This document shows, in pieces, positions 46,401 through 61,400 of a stretch of 64,000 nucleotides of DNA (its first letter is position 1; each line of letters opens with the position of its first letter). The stretch spans positions 23,063,338-23,127,337 of the forward strand of contig OU744450.1 in assembly GCA_916610825.1 (NCBI GenBank). The letters are read 5' to 3'. The notes under the pieces were generated by a model. It did no database searches. It was not told where the DNA came from and saw only the letters and a program-made list of their open reading frames with translations. The position numbers were made by a program, and so were the translations under genes. The DNA is from Haliclystus octoradiatus. Taxonomy: Eukaryota; Cnidaria; Staurozoa; Stauromedusae; Haliclystidae.

Positions 46401-49400
46401 ATGAAAAAAAGTGTGACATTTTATGGTGCTTCATTGCATTTCACATTTTAATATCGTGAAAATATACTTGTTTTCATGGCTTTCAAACCTTTTCATGGCC
46501 TCGTAAATTTGTAGTTTTCATTTTCTTACATTTTCATAGTGTTTTCACAACACTTTCATGGCATTTTCATGGTTTTGGTGTTGGTAGTTGATTATGCCCG
46601 ACGATTGTAGTACAATAATAGTCTAATAAAAATGCACTAAATAGTAGTGACATTTAATGACCATCCATTTTTAAATTTTTATTCTTGACAAGTGAGCCTA
46701 ATACTGCCATATCTGTACTCTAAACATAAAATCAGGATTTAATACTGTCTGATGAACGTATAAAGCGTCAAATTTAAAGTCACAGAAATGAATGTGTGTT
46801 TACCGTACCTGTATTGCTTGTCATTGTATTTTTGATAAATGACATCATTTGAGAAACGTGCCATCAATCAACTTTTTGTCTTTTTTTTAGTCAACTCAAC
46901 TCAATGGATTAATGTCACAGGTAATTTTTAGCAATTTATTCTCACACCATATATTATTTAAATTAAATCTGTAACAATGAGTATTTTCGTACTATTTTCT
47001 CCATTGGTTTATGGGAAACATCTATGACCAAATGATCCAAACAGTGGAGATACCTCATAGAATACTATCCATAAAGGGTGAAACAACTGTTATTTGTTGT
47101 TGTTATTTTTTATTTATTTATTTTTATTTGTCATTTATCTACAAACCGGGTAAGTTTGAAGTTTTTTTCACCGGGGCGTTTGGTTAATTGATTAGTATAT
47201 TTGAAGCTTTTGTGTATTTCCAACCAATAGTGCTTCTGCAAGGGATTGAACCCAATACCCTGCGTGCCGGGGTACAAATCCCTAACCACTGTACCAAGGC
47301 TGCACTTAAGGGTTTAAAAAATGAACAAGCAATGCCATTTCTCAAGTCACAAGTACTGGTGTGCATCACGCATCATATTCGAAGACCAAGCGCAAAGGCC
47401 GTCAGTCAATTTTATGCCTTTAAATCATTGTATTAGAAAGATAAATTGTTTTGTAGGATTCTGAATTTCAAGGATATCTTTAACTATTCCAGAATGTCAA
47501 ACTATTATTTTATGACTTCATTTTAAAGCTTGCTAATTACTAGTCTGTAGGTTTTTCAATTTATTGTATTTTGTTGCTAACTTGCGTGCATGTTTTTAAT
47601 TTCTATGATTTTATTTTATTTTGATTGATAGGATGGTAATAGAAATGGAGAAAATCCAATTGTTAAAGATATCCGTTCTTTTGAGGTTTGTATTTCAATT
47701 AATTGATCAAATTAATTTTTTAATTTTTTATTTGCAGTGTACAGTGTGAACTATGGACTACCGCTCAAATTCATTTTATTAAACTAAAAAACAGATATGT
47801 TTTGTTTCCAATTGTTTTTATTATAGTTAAACTTGTTATAACGGTCACCTATATAGCGACCACCTGTCTATAGTGGTCACTCTTGCAATGTCTAAAATAT
47901 TATTTTCTATTGAATCAAACCTTTATTTAAAGGCCACCTGTCTATAGTGGTCAATTTATCTATCTCTCATAGCTGGCTGTTATATACCGGTTTCACTGTA
48001 TCTATCCTTTTTTGTAATTTGAATATATTTCAAAATGTCTATATTTTTCTAATTTCATTATGTTCTCAATGTTATTCCAGGCAAAGAATTCTGAGTTAGA
48101 GGCATCTCTTGTCTCATGTAAAAGATCAAATCGTCAATTATCTGATCAAGTCAATCAACAGGTATGCATTCCATTCACAAAGTTGAAGCAAAACTAATGT
48201 TATTATTTTTCTTAACATTGACTCAAGTGTAACTACAAACTCAAAAAATATAAAAACGTCAAAGAATCTGTTAAGGAGATTACACTTAGTCCTAAATTCA
48301 ACATAAATTTCATAATAATGTTACTTTAATTTCACACATATTACAAGCAATCAAGGCCTATCTGCCTTGAAAATATCATGTTGAAATTAATTTGCGGTGA
48401 CTGTCACAGCTGAAATCAGTAAAGAACATGTACAATCATTGCTCTTAACCAAAAGAGCCACACATTCACATGTTTGTTCTCTCCTAGAACATTCCCTTGC
48501 ATTTCGTTGTCTTAATTTCGTCCTTGGATAAAAGTACTATCTTCTAATGAATTATCAATATAGCTTTATGAATTCATGAGACTGTAGAATGATTCTCTGC
48601 CCAAAATTTGTCCCAAAGATATTTTATAAGTTTATTCTTGTTCGAAATAATCTTATGAAACATATCGTTCTGTGTTTTCAGCGTAAACTCATTATCCAAC
48701 TACAAGAACAAAATAAAAATGTAAGTTATCCATTGGTTTTTGATTTTGTTTACTTTTTTAATCATGTACGCTAGCCATTCTGAAATGTTTTTTTATAATT
48801 CCATTATTATAACTGGGAGCCTGGTCCCCGAAAGGCCAGCACAGAATCAGAAGATTTCCAATTATTAGTTTGTTTTATTTTCAAAATTAGCCAATTTGAA
48901 ATTCAAATTGGCTTTTCCACGAAATTCATGCAAGCTACTTTGATCTTATCAAACTTCAAAACAGCAAGTCTTATTTCAACTGTAGTTCCCAGAAGGCTAA
49001 TATGTGTGACACCTTGATTTAAGCTATTATAAGTATTATCTTGACTTTATTTTCAGAATGACCAAACCAGTTTATCATCAAAATCATTTCAGGAGCAAAA
49101 AGGTTTGAAAGAACAACTTGAGGTAATAATTAATACCAGTAGTATGATTTGAGCGTTGACTATTGTATTGTGATATATTCTCACATTAGTAAACATCTTC
49201 TAAACGAATGGCGTCTTAACTTGTTATTAACCACCTCTGTGCAGCAACCACCTGTCTATAGTGGTCACTTTAAATAGCAATGATGACAGTATTTATTAGA
49301 GACAGACTTGAAAAAATTTGTAAATAAAATATCTAGAGTTGAAAAAAAAGATGAGGCAAAAGTCTTTTTCGTTACTCGTAATTCATATGTTTATTTTGCG

Positions 49401-52400
49401 ATCATCAGACGGTATCATTCTGTTGTCTCGTCTTTTTCATTGAACACAACTTTGATTTGTTTCATATAATGTCTGTTTCAGTTTCAAAACAATACTGACA
49501 TAACATAACTGTTTTCTGATGTTCTGCTAACATTAACATTAGAAATGACTTTCACACAATAGCCTAAATGGTTTATTCTTCTTTTCACTAATTAATATCA
49601 TTGTTTTTGTTAGGTCCATATACAAACTATTGGAATTCTTGTATCGGAGAAAAGTGAATTACAAGGAAATTTATCGTCTTTACAAAAGAGATTACAAGCT
49701 AAAGATGGTAAGACTACTTATCTTTGCTGTGTTTGATTCTGCTCTTACAAGACACATTTTCAAGACACATTAGTGATAAAATGATAAATCCCCAAAAGCA
49801 AACAAAGTTCAATAAAATCCAATGACTTTGCTAGGAATTCAGCTGCACAAACAAGGTTTCTAGTTTCTTTATAGTCATAGTTGAACATGAACAATCCAGC
49901 TGTAGTAATAATCTTTAAACTGTCTGACACTGGATCAGATCAAAAGCACTTCTAATCCAAATATTTGAGTACATTTTTTTTATTTGAATTCAATCCAGGC
50001 GCAAACAAAATAAGTTCCATATTTTTTATTTCAAATATTGATTTGAATTGATTTCTACATTTAATTACAAATTAAATTTGTTGAATTGATGAAAATCTTT
50101 GATCAATTGATATATTATCGTCTTTGATATATATCATAAAACATAAAAATCCTTATTTGGAGATTGTTTTCACATTACAAGTTGATATCTGAAAACTGTT
50201 CTTATGGTAAACCACACCATCATTCCCTTTTAATGCTTGTTTCAATTATTTCAGAGTCACCTAAACATCTTTGCATAAAAGATGTCTCAATTGAATCAAA
50301 TAAGTGCCTATGAAAATAGAAAATCAATTTTGGGTTTTCACATGATAATGTAGCATTTCATCTCCTTATTTCGATAGAGTGATTAAAAATTTTATAAATT
50401 TTGATTAAAATTTTATAAATTTTTTATTCTTATTCTTCATTTTCATCATTTTCAACGCCAGAAAGCAGATATTTTCACAACTTGAAAACTACACTTTTCA
50501 TGAGTTCAGAATAAACCTTCAGATTATGCAAATGATGCGTGTGATAGATTGTAATAATAATAGGTTGTACACAATCTTAATTTAAGCAAAGCTCAATTAG
50601 AGAGGGTTTAATTTAAAGATATGTAGTGTACTTTTATGTTAATCTTCGTCCTTGAAACTGTGGAACTGATGTGTACAACATTTGACGTTATATCCTTTCA
50701 ATTAATGCCTTGGGCATATTAATGCCTTGGGCATGTCCCCAAATTAGTGCAAAATGTATCATATTTAAGGCATCAAAAAGTACCATCTACTTGAAACTTT
50801 TCTCCTCCCTTTGCTAGGAATATCTTTCATGTACGGCTAAATCCAATCTTACTAAGAACTTTATTGACTAATCGACGAAGCATCAATGGAAAACAGTTAA
50901 TTTCGCTGCTCAATTCTTAAACAAGAAATATTTTGTTTCTTTTCACGGGTTGTCAATACAGTGAAACCTGTATATAACAGCCACCTATAAGAGGTATACA
51001 AATTGACCACTATAGACAGGTGACCTTTATATGCAGGGTTGATTCAATAGAAAATACTATTTCAGACATACCAAGAGTGACCACTACAGACAGGTGACTG
51101 CTTTATAGCGGTGCCCATTATAACAGGTTTGACTGTATCATGTTTGTGATGTGATTAATTTTTAGGTGAACATTTAGAAGCAACATCAAGATTGGCAGCA
51201 GTTAGGCAGCGTGTTGCTGAACTTGAAAGGATTGAATCGAATCTGCAACTTTCTTGTGATAAACAGAACCAAGCATCTCGTAGTCTTAATAATGAAAATC
51301 ATACTTTGAATGGAAAGCTAGCAGCGATGAGGTATAATATGGGTCCGAGTTAAACTTAAACGCAGTCTATAATTGGTCCGCATTTTAATGAGAACAGGGT
51401 CAATACAAAAAATGTAACTAAACAAACAATACTCAAATCCAGAGCCATCTATTTACAAGGGTTAGGACACTTTCATGTGCGGCTCTCGGCTCCAATTGGA
51501 CAGATGTCATTCACATGATTTTATGGGCGCCATTTTCGTTCTGTCAAACCCAGGCTTGCGAAATTTGAACAATTCACACAAAAATAATATCATGAATTCG
51601 AAAAACTTTTTGTTCAAAAGCAAAACCTTGTTTTCAATCGAACAAAAATGGCGATTTTTGAGCCCCAAAAGGTGCGTGTCCCTCCCATCTCTTATAAATA
51701 TATGGCTCTGGTCAAACCTGTTATAGCAATCACCTGTCTATAGTGACCACTACAGTAATACAAACGATGCTATATTAAATTTACTCAATCCTGCACATGG
51801 TCTAGGCTACATATATGTAGAGGTCAATTTATCTAGATTTTGAAAATGACTGGTATATACAGGCAGGGCCCGACAAAAGTACGAATCCTGGAATCCTAGA
51901 TCCCGGAAGGCTGTAGCAAATTCGGAAGAAAATTGATATTTTTATTTTTTATGATTTATTGATCAAATTTCAACAAAAGTCCAGAAGAAAATGTTGAAAT
52001 GCCTCTATAATTCCAGAAGGCTGAACCTTTTGTCGGACCCATGCAGGTTTCACTAAACTATATTTACATGGTCATTTCATTGTTGTATGGTTAAATAAAA
52101 CTATGATTTTTTCTCTCTAGTTTGAAAATGGAAGAATTGAATCATCAAAATTCTGAACTTGTTCTTAAACTTCAATCAAAGGTATTTATGCAACTTACTA
52201 GGATTTCAAGAAAGTATTAGCCTTCCTTGAAGCAGACAAAATTTTGTTATCTTGTTATCATTGAAAATTCTGAAGTTATCAAAATAGTTGAAATTTGACT
52301 TGTTAGTTTGAAGAGGTATATTTGAACCCCTGTGAATAACAGTTCAGGAGTTCATGAACATTTCACAAACAGTTCATGGACGTTAAATGGCCCCAAATTC

Positions 52401-55400
52401 TCATGATCTGTTTATGAACTGTTCATGAACTGTTCATAAACTCCTGAACTGTTTTTCGCAGGGAAACATTTGAAAATAGAACAGAAGTTATAATTGAAAA
52501 CGTTCTGATTTGGTTTTGGCCTTCCAGGAATAACGTTTTCAAGATCGTACACTTTGTGTGACAGCCTACAACAAACAATGGCTTTAATATACAGAAACAT
52601 TTAATAGACAGATATCATATCCACAGCTAAATGTAGATAGATACCAGTGATGCAATAAACCAAATTAAGTTAACAGGGCCAAATGTTTCTAACAAATTTT
52701 AACCAACTGTTCAGCAAACATGAATAAATAACAATAACAGCAACAATACATATTCGTAGCACACCAGATGGATTATAATTTTAAACGTTAAATCTATATA
52801 GAACGATGTTGGCGAAAATGAAAAGTCATTTGGCTACTTTGCCAACTAAGTTGAGAACAATAAAATGTTCACAATATTTGCGAAATTTGTTCAAATTGAA
52901 ATTTTTATTACTTGACAATAGATGCCAACGTTGTGAGAGTTGCCAAATGACTTTTCGTCAACATCAATGAAATTTATCAAATCTGACATCAATTTCACAA
53001 ATGTTAGCGAAATAAAAAGGCATTTGTCCGAGGCTTGACCTTGAGCTAGTTAACATATCTTGTTTATATTTTTCTTATGGTAAAAGTCAAAAGAATGTGA
53101 CGACAGGACAAGAGATGTGACAGGTGCTCTTGGAAAGTTACAAAGTGCAAACATTCAAGTCAGACAAGTATGTCATCCTATCATGCAGTTTTAATAGTTT
53201 ATTAATCAAGTATCAAAATGTGTGTAACCGCACTTGTTAGCTGGTACCTCAATGGCTGAGTGTATGTAGTCCCTGCAGGACACCGGGGTTTGATTTCTTG
53301 TCTGCTCACGAATTTGTGCATCATCTGTATGCAACTTTGATGTAATGAAAGCTCATTGTAATCTCAACTGGATGTATATATATGAGACTGCTGTTCAGTC
53401 TGTGTTCCCAGGCAAACAAGCTTATTAGTCTTATAAGTTACGAAGTAAAAGAAAATTTCACACACAGTCAAACCTTCTACGATGAACATGTATGTAACAG
53501 CCAGCTACTAGAGGTAGATAAATTGACCATTATATACAGGTTTGATTCAATGGAAAATATTATTTTAGACATTGTAAGAGTGACCACTGTAGACAGGTGG
53601 CTACTTTATAGAGGTGACTGCTACAGGTTTGACTGTATAAGCTAATCTCAATGCAGAAGTCTCCTGTATATAATGATCACCAGCTCACGACTGTACAGAA
53701 TTCATCTGTCTATATGGTCAACTCTATAATAGACCAGGCAAGCATCGTATCGTCTTGGTGCATGGTTTTGCCTTCTGGCTTTTAAAAAATAGATTTACGA
53801 TACCGTAAAGACGCTTCAAAAGAATGGAATGCTATTGATCGCTTGATGGCGTGAAGTGAACTATGAACGCCAGCCGAGTTGGTTCTCTTTATACATCACT
53901 TTGGGCCTGTAGGATAATACAAATTAAATATTTGTCTAAGGCCCTGTTTACAAGGAGGGCGAGTTACTCGGGTAGGCGAGTTACTCGGGTTGGCGAGTTA
54001 CCCGGGTCTATTGTTTATGCGCGTTCTGTTTACAAGCAAAGTGAGAAAATTGTCTCGCCCACCCGAGTAACTCGCCTACCCGAGTTACTCGCCTTGGCAG
54101 ACCGGGTAACTCGCCTACCCGAGACAACTTTCTGTCACTTTTTGACTTGTAAACGGATATTGGCGAGTAACTCGGGTAGGCGGGTTAAAATTAAAAAATG
54201 GTAGCTTTAATTTTCGATTGTTTCGAACGTTTCCGCTGTAGACATCTTTTGTTCTCTAATCGTTCCATTTTAGCGCGCATGCTTAGATTGGCTTCAAATT
54301 ATTTAACTCGGGTAGGCGGGTTACTCAGGTGACCCTTGTAAACACACAACACATTTTAACTCGGTAAGGCGAGTAACTCGCCTACCCGGGTAACTCGCCC
54401 TCCTTGTAAACAGGGCCTAAATATAGGACAAACCTGTATTGTTTGTAAGGGGTTTTGCTTTTCTTCGACTAGTCTTCACTCTCATACCTGTATAACAGTC
54501 ACCCCTTTAGAACAGCCACCTTGGAGATGACTCTTCTACACAAGTTTTAAATTTTCATATCAGTGCTACAAAACCTTGAAACAATTAGCAGCATCTTTGA
54601 ACAATATCTTTAATGTAGATTTTTTTATTTATTTCAGTTATCATCAATGCAATCAGGTGAATCAAATGACTTACATCAACAAATGGAATTATTACGTCAT
54701 GAATATGAAGAAACAAAGCAATTACTACACGAGGTTAATTCATTAAATACTCATTTCAAATCTACATAATTTTAACAGTTATTAATGGAAGGCGAGGTGA
54801 ATATCAGATGATAATGAGCAAAGTACAGCAATTTCATTATACTGATATTCATCAAGACTGAGATAAATCACTGTTTTTGCCAATTAACTATTTACAGGGA
54901 AACCATTATAGACAGGTGGCCTTTATATACAGGTTTGGTTCAATAGAAAATACTATTTTAGCCATTGCAAGGGTGGCCACTATAGACAGGTGGCCGCCGT
55001 ATAGAGGTGACCGCTATAACAGGTTTGACTAGATTTCTAGTTTGCTTTGTATTTGTAAGCTATTGACTGCCGTGTCTTTTTGCCATACTAGTTAGAAAAT
55101 AGGCCGGACAATGGAGCTTGAGAATTGACCGCTGTTCAACCAATCGAATTACTTGGTTTTTGTATTGACCTGTTGATTGATGACTGATAGTATTTACAGC
55201 TCTGCTATAAAAATTGTTAATCGCTATCAACAAGTCAATATTTTAAAATTTGTATCTAAAACATGCTTATCACAAATCAGTCTTAAATGTAGGGTTTTCT
55301 GCCACTGAGAAAAGCCTTATTCGAAAACTTGTTATTAATTTAATATATGAAAGTATGATATACGAGGTCTCGCTTGTTAGATATCTCTCTCAACACTTGA

Positions 55401-58400
55401 AAAATTACTCACAAAATATGTTTTTCTAAATTTTCTCATATTTTTCCATATTAGCAACAAAATATTATCAAAGAAATGGTAAAAGAGAAAATTAATTTAG
55501 AAGAACATTACAATGAAGAGAAAGATGTCAATGAAAATCAAATCAGAGCTTTACAAAGCAAGGTACACTATATACTCTCTATATAAAGGCCACCTTTCTA
55601 GGTCCGATTTCAGTAATTAACAACCGTACCCCAGTCATTGTATTCCCTGATACAGTGAAACCGGTAGGTCTATTTACCAGTCAGTAATGAGATGTAGAGA
55701 AACTAACCGCTATATGCAATGACCTATACATTGTTTATTCAATAGATTTCAAAAATGGCTAGATTGACCGCTATATACAGGTGGTCATTATAACAGGTAT
55801 CATTCTAAGGAGAACTAGATAATGCTGTCACTTATCCAAATTTTATCATAAGTTTTTCTTTACCTTTACAACCTGTCTGTAGACCTTGTTCTTTGAATGT
55901 GGCTGTCATTATGTTACTTATCGACCACTATGTAATTTTATTAACTTATCTGTCTATCTTGTACCTTGTGTCTACAATGACTTCATTCATCTCTACTGAT
56001 TGCTGCAAACTGAGTTCCGTGTGCAAGCAACGTAGTTTGGGTTTTACCTCTTCCAGGCACAGGGTGTCAGTAAGGTTTCATTTTTCCGGGATTCACATTG
56101 TCAGGTTGCAATCCTGCAAGGATAGAATCGAAAGTTCTTCATAACTTCAAAAAAATGTTTCTAATATTTCTGAAGTTTGACTTAATTGATATGTTGAGTT
56201 ATGATGACATGGATTTCAAAACATAGAAAAAATCATAAATTTTGAATAAAAAACAATTTTGATAATTTAAAATAATCTTCTGAATTTATGCTGGCCTTCT
56301 GTGTAACAATCTGCTAAGGCTGTTAATAATGGCGTCGATTGTGTTATTTGGGTTTTAGGATGATAAGTTTACTTTATTCTAAAGGTTTACACTGTCGTCT
56401 GTAGATAAATCATTTTCTGTCATGTGGGTATGTGCATGTTATAATTATCTAATACGGGTATTTGTATGGAATATTCTAGAATGAAGCACTGCTGATTGAT
56501 AATAATGATTTGAATAAAGAGAAATCGTCATTATCTGATATTCTTGCATCATTAAAAGAGGAATTAGGTGAGTAATGAACTCTAAAGGCATAAAATTGAC
56601 CATCGCGCCTTGCGTGCTCAAAGTTGAAAAGTGAATGCCATTTTTCAAGCCACATATAAAATTGCTAATCAGTGCACGCACGACCATATTCGAAGACCAA
56701 GCGCAAATGTCGCTGGTCAATTTGATCCCTTTAAGTCAAATCATATATTCTTTGCTCCTAATCGTTAAAACTTCTGAAATGCTAGTATTGTTATGTGGTT
56801 TCGATAATGCACTAGTTAATCGATAGCCCGACCTCCCGCCTCCGGGGCGTAGTGGATAAACAATGAAAAAGTTTTGTAACACATGGAATGCCTGGATATA
56901 CCGGGTTAGCAACCATTAAAAAAGAGCTGGGATTTCTCTTTACTATAGCAGTAACCCTAACTATAAGTTGATTTTGTAGAAGAATCCAATGTATCGAATA
57001 CTGTTTAGCATTACTTTTGCGAATTATTTTCAGCATTTCCCGTTAAAACCCGGTCCATCAGTGGGTGAGGTGGCCGGGTTATAGATTGAATAGTCCATAT
57101 TACCCAAACATGTATATTTGAATAACTCGGAAAAATGTTTGTGATATTTTTGGAATTTTTTATTATTTCAGAATTAATACGTTTTTTATAGGTTTATTTT
57201 TTCATAAACGGTTTTATTGTGGGTCACTATTTTCGTCGTCTCTAATAACAGAACATAATAAACAACCAGACCCACATACTAGACTTGATTGATTGAATCA
57301 TTAAAGCATTGAATACGGGAATGATTGTCCAGCGAATTAAATGGTAATGTTTAAGGGGCACATCCATGTGTTAACATACATTGCGGTTTGGCTTTGATAA
57401 ATTTCATTACTGATGTGCACAGTTTTCTGCTACCAATGAATTGGAATCCCTGTCAGTGCATGGCTCTTTGTCGTACTTCTATCTTTCTACCTCTCAATTT
57501 TTATTTGTACTTTATTCAATTGTTTTGATAGTACTTCAATCAAATGACTCACCCTGTTTCGGCGCACGGGTAGCTGGACAAAACAGTTTTGTTCAGATTT
57601 AACAATCACACAGTTCGCCTTTGAAGTAATGTTGATCTTTGTCTGTTAACCAACTGTTTAATCTTCATTGTCTAAATTTGGGTTTGATCATTTAAACCTG
57701 TTGATAAGTTATCCTTCTTATTACATTAAAGTTGATCAAAGGTGGAAGATGTACTGTATCCAACACAAAGCCCGGAACGTGCGCTAGCTACATGACTGGT
57801 CCAACAATAGTCTATATAAGAACACTTTTCTCCGCACACAGACTATTTTCGTATAACCCTATTTGTTCATTTATATTGCACCAAATTGTCTTTAGCTCTC
57901 GAGAGACGAGAGGTACCTTTTTTGATAAAATTCACACAAGCTGATGTCAAATATTATGTAAACTTTCTATTGGACCTTGAAAATGATCTGGCTTTCATAG
58001 TCCTGGCTGCGGGATTGTATCGGCGTGCCCAGTGAAGATAATCTTTTTTGTTTGTGATTCGCATGTTCGGAGGCCGTTGTATCCTTTTTACTGATGTCGT
58101 TGAACGTATTATTTCTTTCAAGCGGCTTCCTTATACTTTGCTCCGGATTTCTTCGGGATACATGTTGCTATTAAGCATAATAAGCTAAAACTTTATGAAC
58201 GTCGTCTTGGAATATTTTCAAATTATCCTAAATTTTTTCAAGCTGGCGTCGAATTTTCCGGAAAATAGAAAATGTATTTTTGTTGAAATGAAACGTGTAT
58301 GTGTATTTCATTAGATGCTAATTATGTAATCAAATTTCGATAAACACAGCTGTCTAATATCCTAGATATTTTCTATTTTGACTATAAAGTATTGTTAAAA

Positions 58401-61400
58401 TAACATAAAAGACTTAATCTCCGTGGCGAAAGACGCGCTTATATTCTACAGCGATAATTTACTATATTGTATATTGATAGCCCACCCTTTATTTCCAGTC
58501 CATGTCAAGAAAAATTATTAGTTAGGATGATCTAATTTGGAATCTAATCACACGTTTCTTGCTCTTAGTAGTTTACTTCTACGTACCATAGGCTGTACTG
58601 TAGAATAAGTAGTATTCTGGTTAATCAAAGAGAAAATATTCTTCTGTTGTTATGTTATCATAATTACATTACATTTCGTTTCTTATCTTTTTAAAAGATC
58701 AATCTCTTCTGATTTATGAGGCATTTAATTTTATCCAAACCTCGACAAAAAAATTTGAAGAAAATTGATAATTTTTTGATTTACAAGCAAAACCACAACA
58801 GAAAATCTGAAGAAAATTGATAATTTTCTGATTTATAGGAAAATCCTCAACAACAGAAAATCTGAAGAAAATTGATAATTTTCTGATTTGTAGGCAAAAC
58901 CTCAACAAAAAATTCAGAAGAAAATTGATAATTTTCTGATTTATAGGCAAACCTCAACAACAGAAATTCAGAAGAAATTTGATAATTTTCTGATTTATAG
59001 GCAAAACCACAACAAAAAATTCTGAAGAAAATTGATAATTTTCTGATTTATAGGCAAAACCTTAACAAAAAATTCAGAAGAAAATTGATAATTTTCTGAT
59101 TTATAGGAAAATCCTCAACAACAAAAAATCTGAAGAAAATTGACCGTATTAATATAGATCCCGGAAGGCTAAACCTTTTGTCGGACACCGATGTATATGT
59201 TTTTAATTCCGATTATGCAGATAGAATTCATGTGATTCTTAATAATAACGTGCGAAAGAAATTTTTATTCGTACGTGTTTCTCTGCTGTATAGTGCACAA
59301 TCACGTGTAGACTTATACGGTTAAGGTTGAGCTTGCCTAATCTCTCCCCCTCGTGCAGATGAAAAATTGGACATTAAACAATGTAAGAAGATGAGAGTCT
59401 GTATGGAGAATTGGAAGCCTATGGAAATCAGTTTTGTGTGGGGACATTAGAAAGGGGGGTATTGAGCAAGTTTGGCTGAAATGGTTCTATTTCCGTTGGA
59501 GTTATGCGGTAATCGCTCCCCGGTCCCAATGTGATCTAGATCAACTTTTTCATCTATAATAGTATGCAGTTGGAATCAAGGGACTATTTAATATGAGAAC
59601 GGGTTAACAGGATACCGTGTTAATCATACTCCAACTCCTATCAGATGGGACTCTTATCAGATTATGTACATGTTCTATACTAGCAGCCATTGCATAATTC
59701 CCCGGCATATTTTTATGTAGCCTGCTTCACAGACCAAACATTAAGCCTAATATAAATTTAACGGTTTGGTCTTTGACTCAGTGATGAACAAACAAATGAC
59801 TTAAATTGTCTAAAACGGTTACCGTTATCCGGAACCAGCGTTCATTATCAGGATTATTTTGACTCAACTTTGAAGTCAGTCGTGCCCATTTTGATTTAGC
59901 TGTTTTGATTTGCGCAGTCTGGGATCTTCATTACACCGTATATATATTTTCAAAATATCTTTTGTGTTTTATTTGTGAATGAATAACCGTTTGTAGTATA
60001 TAGTAAATTTGCATGAGTAATTCCTTTGTATTTTCAAAGCTACAACACGTGAGACGATTTCAAATGCAGTAAACAAGTCTTCAACGCATGAAGAAAATAA
60101 CGTTGATGTTGAGGAACATCAAAAAGTTGAAGAAGACAAAAATAAACTAGAGAATGAGCTTGACATTCAGGTATGTTTCCGTATGTATTCATTATAAATT
60201 AAAATAAAAATTAGCATTTTTTTTATATATATATCATTTTGCGATTTTTGATTCTATGAAGATAAATTATAGCTTCGGTAATTAACTCATTAGCTGTCTA
60301 GCAATCGGATTCTGTTTCAATGACCCATTTTACTACTAGAAAGATAATGAATGAGGATTTTGCAATCTGACTTTTTTGTGATTTTCTATCAGATTTCAAA
60401 GCCTCAAAATCATTTTGTAAGAAATACAGTTTTTGGAACTCGTAACATGCGGTTATATACGTCCAATAAGTTTGAAGGAACGTAATTGCGCGCTTGTTTT
60501 CAAAAGTTACTAGAATGCAGAAATAGGTAACTAGGCTGAGAAGAGACTTTTTATAACCGAGTTCCATCAAACTATATCGCTTGGAGTGTCAATTGAATTG
60601 AGAATATATTAATGTGTTGTTTATCTGCCTTAACTTCCCAGTTTTCCCCTCTGTGATAAATAAATTAAAATATTTCTTATGCGAACATATAAAAAGAGCT
60701 ATATGATTAAACAAGTTAATTTGTGTACTTTTGTTTGTAAAAATAGGATTTGTCAGTTTGTCAAAATTATAATATTTTGCGTGTTTTTTATATCTTAAAT
60801 ATGAATTGCTTTTATCGTTGAATGATCTCTGATAAAAAAATACAATAGTAGTTTTTACGTGAGATACATTTGTATCTGCCGATTAAGAAATCTCAAACAA
60901 CAATTCTTTGTTATTACGCTACAGTGATCTCTAGTTTCTTGATCAGCTGATCTGTGGTTTAAATTTACAATTACTTTGAATGTTCTTATTTTTCGTTATC
61001 TTTCGTTTTTTTATTTTAGATATCTGAGAATCGTCGATTAACTCTGTAAGTAATTGTTTTCTTTGTGTTTTCTGCTTATTAATAAAAGTACGGGTATAGG
61101 TAGTAATAGGGTTTTGAGTTCGTGACTATTCTACATGAGAAGAGATTTCATAAAGATCAAATAGCTGGAGCCTATACTTTCTTTTCATTTATTTTGAACA
61201 AATAAAATTTAGCAAGTATTTGAAAAGAATATTTTTTTTTGGAATCAAGAGTTCTCTTTCTCTATTTTGTAAGAAAATGAACTTTCTTTATTAATTCATC
61301 CAGTCGTTCATAGAATACTGGGAATAAACCAATTGGGTTATGCAAACGTAGTCTGCGTGCAGACATCAGACAGACTTTTTCTTCGTATAGTATAGTAGAC

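Noticed and set aside
53863..54204. 113-codon frame rich in RVTRLPE repeats
   Set aside because: It lies within the Harbinger-like MITE and reflects its repeated GGCGAGTTACTCGG units.
58714..58950. Minus frame with INQKIINFL repeats
   Set aside because: Translation of the 53-bp tandem array.
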